A stretch of DNA of 64,000 nt, from contig NZ_FNPI01000025.1 of the NCBI RefSeq assembly GCF_900107275.1, positions 1 to 64,000 on the forward strand, in the 5' to 3' direction. The translations under genes and the position numbers were made by a program. The notes beneath the pieces were generated by a model. That model saw nothing but the letters and a program-made list of their open reading frames with translations. It searched no databases and was not told the origin of the DNA. This document shows, in pieces, positions 60,840 to 64,000 of this stretch (its first letter is position 1; each line of letters opens with the position of its first letter). Source of the DNA: Evansella caseinilytica (GTDB taxonomy: Bacteria > Bacillota > Bacilli > Bacillales > Salisediminibacteriaceae).

Positions 60840-62447
60840 GTGAGAAAAGCATTGAAAACGCTGTGCATTATCGCAATTGGAGTATTGGTTTTGACTGGCT
60901 GTGGAGGCGGAAATAATGAACAATCCTGGTCGGAGGATTATGGGTTGTCCAATATTCAGTTTCCGTTGGAGGAAAAAGTTACCTTAAAGATGATGACATC
61001 CAGTTCACCGCTGGCTCCTGCTGATCCGAATGATAAATTAATTTATCAACGGCTGGAAGAAGCGACAAATGTTCATATTGAATGGCGCAATTTTGTAGGG
61101 GAAGCTTTTGGTGAGAGGAGAAATCTGGCCATGTCCAGCGGCGATATGCCGGATGCGATTAAGAATGCCGCCTACAGCGATTATGAATTATTAAATTTGG
61201 CCAAGGACGGCTCGATTATCCCATTGAATGATTTAATCGACAAATATATGCCCAATTTGCAAAAAGTGCTGGAGGAGGCTCCTCAGTATCGGGCGATGAT
61301 GACAGCCCCGGATGGTAATATCTACGCCTTTCCGTGGATTGAAGAATTAGGTGAAGGGAAAGAAAATATACATTCTGTCGATAATTTTCCTTGGATTAAC
61401 GTGGAATGGCTTAACGAATTAGGCTTGGAAATGCCTGAGACGACAGAGGAATTAAAAGAAGTATTGATTGCTTTTAGAGATAACGATCCTGCCGGCAACG
61501 GCCAAACGATACCAATGTCTTTTATTATTAATGACGGGGGGCAGGATCCAGGCAGTATATTCGGCGCATTTGGACTAGGTGACAACTGGGATCACACGGT
61601 TGTCACAAACGATGGAGAAGTGAAGCTGACAACTGCGGATGAAGGGTATAAAGAAGCGATAAAATTTATGAACGAACTGTACGAAGAAAATTTAATTGAT
61701 CCCGAAGCATTTGAACAAGACTGGCCTGTATTTGTGGCTAAGGGTCAGGAGGGACGCTATGGAATGTATTTTACATGGGATAAAGCGAATATAACGGGAA
61801 TGAATGATTCTTATGATCTATTGCCGCCATTATTTGGGCCGGATGGACATAAAAATGTGGCAAGAACAAATGGACTCGGTTTCGATCGCGCCAAAATGGT
61901 AATAACGAACGCAAACGAAAATTTGGAGTTAACCGCTAAATGGATTGACCAGCTGTATGATCCTAAACAATCCGTCCAAAACAACTGGGGAACGTATGGA
62001 GACGAAGAGCAGCAAAACATTTTTGAATATGATGAAGTGAACGACATGCTTGTTCATTTAGATTTAGAAGGCACCGCCCCAGTGGAGCTGAGAGAAAGAA
62101 CATCTGTAGGCGGTCCGTTGGCCATTTTAGACAGCTATTACGGCGTGGTAACAACCAAACCGGATGATGCTGCTTGGAGGCTGGGGCTGATGAAAGACGT
62201 GATGGTTCCTCATATGCAGGCGGAAAATATGTATCCAAAAGTGTTCTTCAGCTTAGAGGAACTGGATCGTCTGTCAAAAATTGAGGCGGATTTTATGCCG
62301 TATATTAATCGTAAGAAAGCCGAATGGATCACAAATGGCCAAATAGAAAATGAGTGGAATGAATATCTTCAAGAATTAGAAAGACTGGGCTATTCGGAGT
62401 GGCTGGAAATAAAACAGGCAGGCTACGAACGCACGGTTTCAGAATAA
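60840..62447 (+). CDS. Sugar-binding lipoprotein, LplA/YtcQ type
   Basis: A 535-residue solute-binding lipoprotein with signal and lipobox LVLTG-Cys21, followed by a Gly/Asn linker. Regions such as YQRLEEATNVHIEWRNF, SGDMPDAIKNA and GLGFDRAKMVITNA are typical of the large LplA-family binding proteins used for oligosaccharides. The start is GTG after GAGAGGG. It is the substrate-capturing subunit of the importer; in context its ligand is likely a fructooligosaccharide or difructose dianhydride (inference). Confidence 0.9.
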   Translation: MRKALKTLCIIAIGVLVLTGCGGGNNEQSWSEDYGLSNIQFPLEEKVTLKMMTSSSPLAPADPNDKLIYQRLEEATNVHIEWRNFVGEAFGERRNLAMSSGDMPDAIKNAAYSDYELLNLAKDGSIIPLNDLIDKYMPNLQKVLEEAPQYRAMMTAPDGNIYAFPWIEELGEGKENIHSVDNFPWINVEWLNELGLEMPETTEELKEVLIAFRDNDPAGNGQTIPMSFIINDGGQDPGSIFGAFGLGDNWDHTVVTNDGEVKLTTADEGYKEAIKFMNELYEENLIDPEAFEQDWPVFVAKGQEGRYGMYFTWDKANITGMNDSYDLLPPLFGPDGHKNVARTNGLGFDRAKMVITNANENLELTAKWIDQLYDPKQSVQNNWGTYGDEEQQNIFEYDEVNDMLVHLDLEGTAPVELRERTSVGGPLAILDSYYGVVTTKPDDAAWRLGLMKDVMVPHMQAENMYPKVFFSLEELDRLSKIEADFMPYINRKKAEWITNGQIENEWNEYLQELERLGYSEWLEIKQAGYERTVSE

Positions 62448-62461
62448 TTAGGAGGTTTTTG

Positions 62462-63931
62462 ATGAAACAGTCAACAGATAAGGCGCGACCATACTTACAT
62501 TTTGCGCCTAAAAAAAATTGGATGAACGATCCGAATGGCATGGTCTATTTCAACGGTGAATATCATCTGTTCTTTCAACATAATCCGTATGATAGTGTCT
62601 GGGGACCAATGCACTGGGGGCATGCCGTCAGTAAAGACATGATTAACTGGGAAGAGCTTGATATCGCCTTGTCACCTGATGATCTTGGAATGATTTTTTC
62701 AGGAAGCGCAGTTGTCGACTGGAAAAATACGACCGGCTTCTTTCCGGAGGAACCGGGTCTGGTGGCGATCTTTACTCATCATTCAGATAGGAAAGAAGGA
62801 GCCCCGGCTGTTCAAAGCCAAAGCTTGGCTTATAGTCACGATAATGGGCGAACGTGGGTGAAATATGAACATAATCCGGTATTAATTCATAACACAAAAG
62901 CAGACTTCCGTGATCCGAAAGTATTTTGGCATGGAGAGCTGAATAACTGGATAATGGTGCTGGCAGCCGGGCAAGCAATCATGATTTATTCTTCCCCCAA
63001 TTTAAAGGATTGGCAATTGGAAAGCGAGTTTGGTGAAGGAATCGGCAACCATGACGCTGTCTGGGAATGTCCTGATCTTTTTCCGCTGCCTGTGGAGAAC
63101 AGCACGGAGAAAAAATGGGTATTCATCGTAAGTATCGGGGATAACCCATCCTTGCCTATGGGGTCAAGAACTCAATATTTCGTTGGTGACTTCAACGGAA
63201 AGGAATTTATCGCGGAACATAAGGATGTTCGATGGCTGGATTATGGCATGGACAATTATGCAGGCGTCAGTTTTTCCGATATTCCTGAAGAGGATGGAAG
63301 GCGCATTTATCTTGGCTGGATGAGTAATTGGCGCTATGCCAATCAAGTGCCGACAACAGGGTGGCGCAGTCAGATGACGTTGCCGAGAGAGCTGTCTTTG
63401 ACAACAAAAAACGGGGATTATCTAGTGAAGCAACGTCCTGTAATGGAATTAAATCAATACTTTATAAAAAACAAGAATACGAAGCCAATCCATTTGAACA
63501 GGGAAGAAATATCCTACTTCATTAACGAGCCGTATGTAAATGCCACCTTCCGGATAACAAACAAGGATGCAGCTGAATACGGACTAAAGATTCATTATGG
63601 TGAAAGGAAGGAGGCGGTAGTTTTCATTCAGCCGCCAGGCAAAAAGGCAATCCTGGATCGCAGCCAGTCAGGCATAACTGATTTTTCGGAAACGTTTTCC
63701 ACAAAGCAGACGGTTCAGTTGGAGCAAGCAGAGGACATTTCGATGCAAATCATTATTGATGCCTCCTCCATTGAACTGTTCCTAAATGATGGTGAATATG
63801 CGCTGACAAGCTTGGTATTCCCTAATGAAATTTGTGAGAGAATTTCTCTTTTTGCCAAAGATGGAGCGATGGATGTGGTGGAGAATTGCATTTCTGTACC
63901 AAGTACGGACTTTAAGAAGACGGAGGAATAA
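62462..63931 (+). CDS. Intracellular GH32 fructosidase
   Basis: A 489-residue GH32 enzyme without a signal peptide. Catalytic residues are all canonical: nucleophile Asp23 (WMNDPNG), Arg150-Asp151-Pro152 (FRDPKVFW) and acid/base Glu202 (WECPDLF). The FFQHNP...GPMHWGHA loop is intact. It should release fructose from imported fructooligosaccharides, levan- or inulin-derived, or sucrose. The ATG at 62462 follows AGGAGG; an in-frame upstream extension overlaps the binding-protein gene and is not used. It is the last gene of the importer operon. Confidence 0.93.
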   Translation: MKQSTDKARPYLHFAPKKNWMNDPNGMVYFNGEYHLFFQHNPYDSVWGPMHWGHAVSKDMINWEELDIALSPDDLGMIFSGSAVVDWKNTTGFFPEEPGLVAIFTHHSDRKEGAPAVQSQSLAYSHDNGRTWVKYEHNPVLIHNTKADFRDPKVFWHGELNNWIMVLAAGQAIMIYSSPNLKDWQLESEFGEGIGNHDAVWECPDLFPLPVENSTEKKWVFIVSIGDNPSLPMGSRTQYFVGDFNGKEFIAEHKDVRWLDYGMDNYAGVSFSDIPEEDGRRIYLGWMSNWRYANQVPTTGWRSQMTLPRELSLTTKNGDYLVKQRPVMELNQYFIKNKNTKPIHLNREEISYFINEPYVNATFRITNKDAAEYGLKIHYGERKEAVVFIQPPGKKAILDRSQSGITDFSETFSTKQTVQLEQAEDISMQIIIDASSIELFLNDGEYALTSLVFPNEICERISLFAKDGAMDVVENCISVPSTDFKKTEE

Positions 63932-63950
63932 AGGACATGGACAGGGGGAT

Positions 63951-63981
63951 GTCTCAAAAGGGGGTTTTTCCCTTTTAAGAC
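63951..63981 (+). terminator. Terminator of the fructan importer operon
   Basis: GTCTCAAAAGGG (63951-63962) pairs with CCCTTTTAAGAC (63970-63981), 11 of 12 pairs, 20 bp after the GH32 stop codon. The T-tract after it is short. Confidence 0.7.
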
Positions 63982-64000
63982 CCCCCTTTAGCTTTTTCCG

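Overview
The window is the replication-origin region of a spore-forming member of the Bacillaceae, followed by accessory DNA. The gene order is the classic Bacillus one. On the minus strand, running from oriC towards a 16S rRNA gene at the left edge, are dnaA, dnaN, yaaA, recF, remB, gyrB, gyrA and an HD-GYP gene. On the plus strand are rpmH, rnpA, yidD, yidC (spoIIIJ), jag, mnmE, mnmG, rsmG, noc, soj, spo0J, yyaC (minus), yyzM, yyaE, ychF, rpsF, ssb, rpsR, yybS, gdpP, rplI, the replicative helicase gene, purA and a tRNA cluster. Noc, Soj/Spo0J, SpoIIIJ and YyaC indicate an endospore former. The species cannot be fixed from the sequence alone.

Layout: 1-440, 16S 5' end and rRNA promoter/leader; 442-12042, leftward core replication genes; 10461-10683 and 12043-12540, the two DnaA-box clusters of a bipartite oriC; 12757-15337, rpmH to jag; 15664-17130, an AT-rich decayed insert; 17248-17496, a further DnaA-box cluster; 17604-25411, tRNA modification and chromosome segregation genes with two perfect parS sites; 25599-32869, yyaC to rpsR; 33003-39150, an accessory island (LAL/MalT-type regulator, two DUF4386 membrane proteins, two oxidoreductases, an IS-end-like remnant); 39370-46214, yybS to purA; 46537-47811, five tRNA genes with a 140-bp tandem array inside the cluster; 47948-48507, a small ORF and a truncated M23 peptidase; 48511-63981, a fructan-utilisation locus.

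The fructan locus encodes a lipoprotein GH32 enzyme with an Ig-like domain, a GH91 inulin fructotransferase-like protein, a YesM/YesN-type two-component system, a free-standing sugar-binding protein, a YesL-like protein, a complete LplB/LplC/LplA-type ABC importer without its ATPase, and an intracellular GH32 enzyme. The simplest reading is that inulin or levan is cut outside the cell (possibly via difructose dianhydrides), the products are sensed and imported, and the cytoplasmic GH32 finishes hydrolysis. The locus carries signs of repeated rearrangement: a ~228-bp direct duplication about 10 kb apart, an IS110 relic, and a chimeric scar built from pieces of the two genes on either side of the GH91 insertion.

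The genome also carries at least two families of dispersed intergenic repeats (here called A and B) that share TGTTCAAAAAG-type inverted ends, plus short hairpins made of those ends. Three A copies stand in tandem between ssb and rpsR. B copies are modular and lie near noc/soj, dnaC/purA and the fructan locus. The most unusual single structure is the array before tRNA-fMet: every 140-bp unit carries the first 14 nt of the tRNA.
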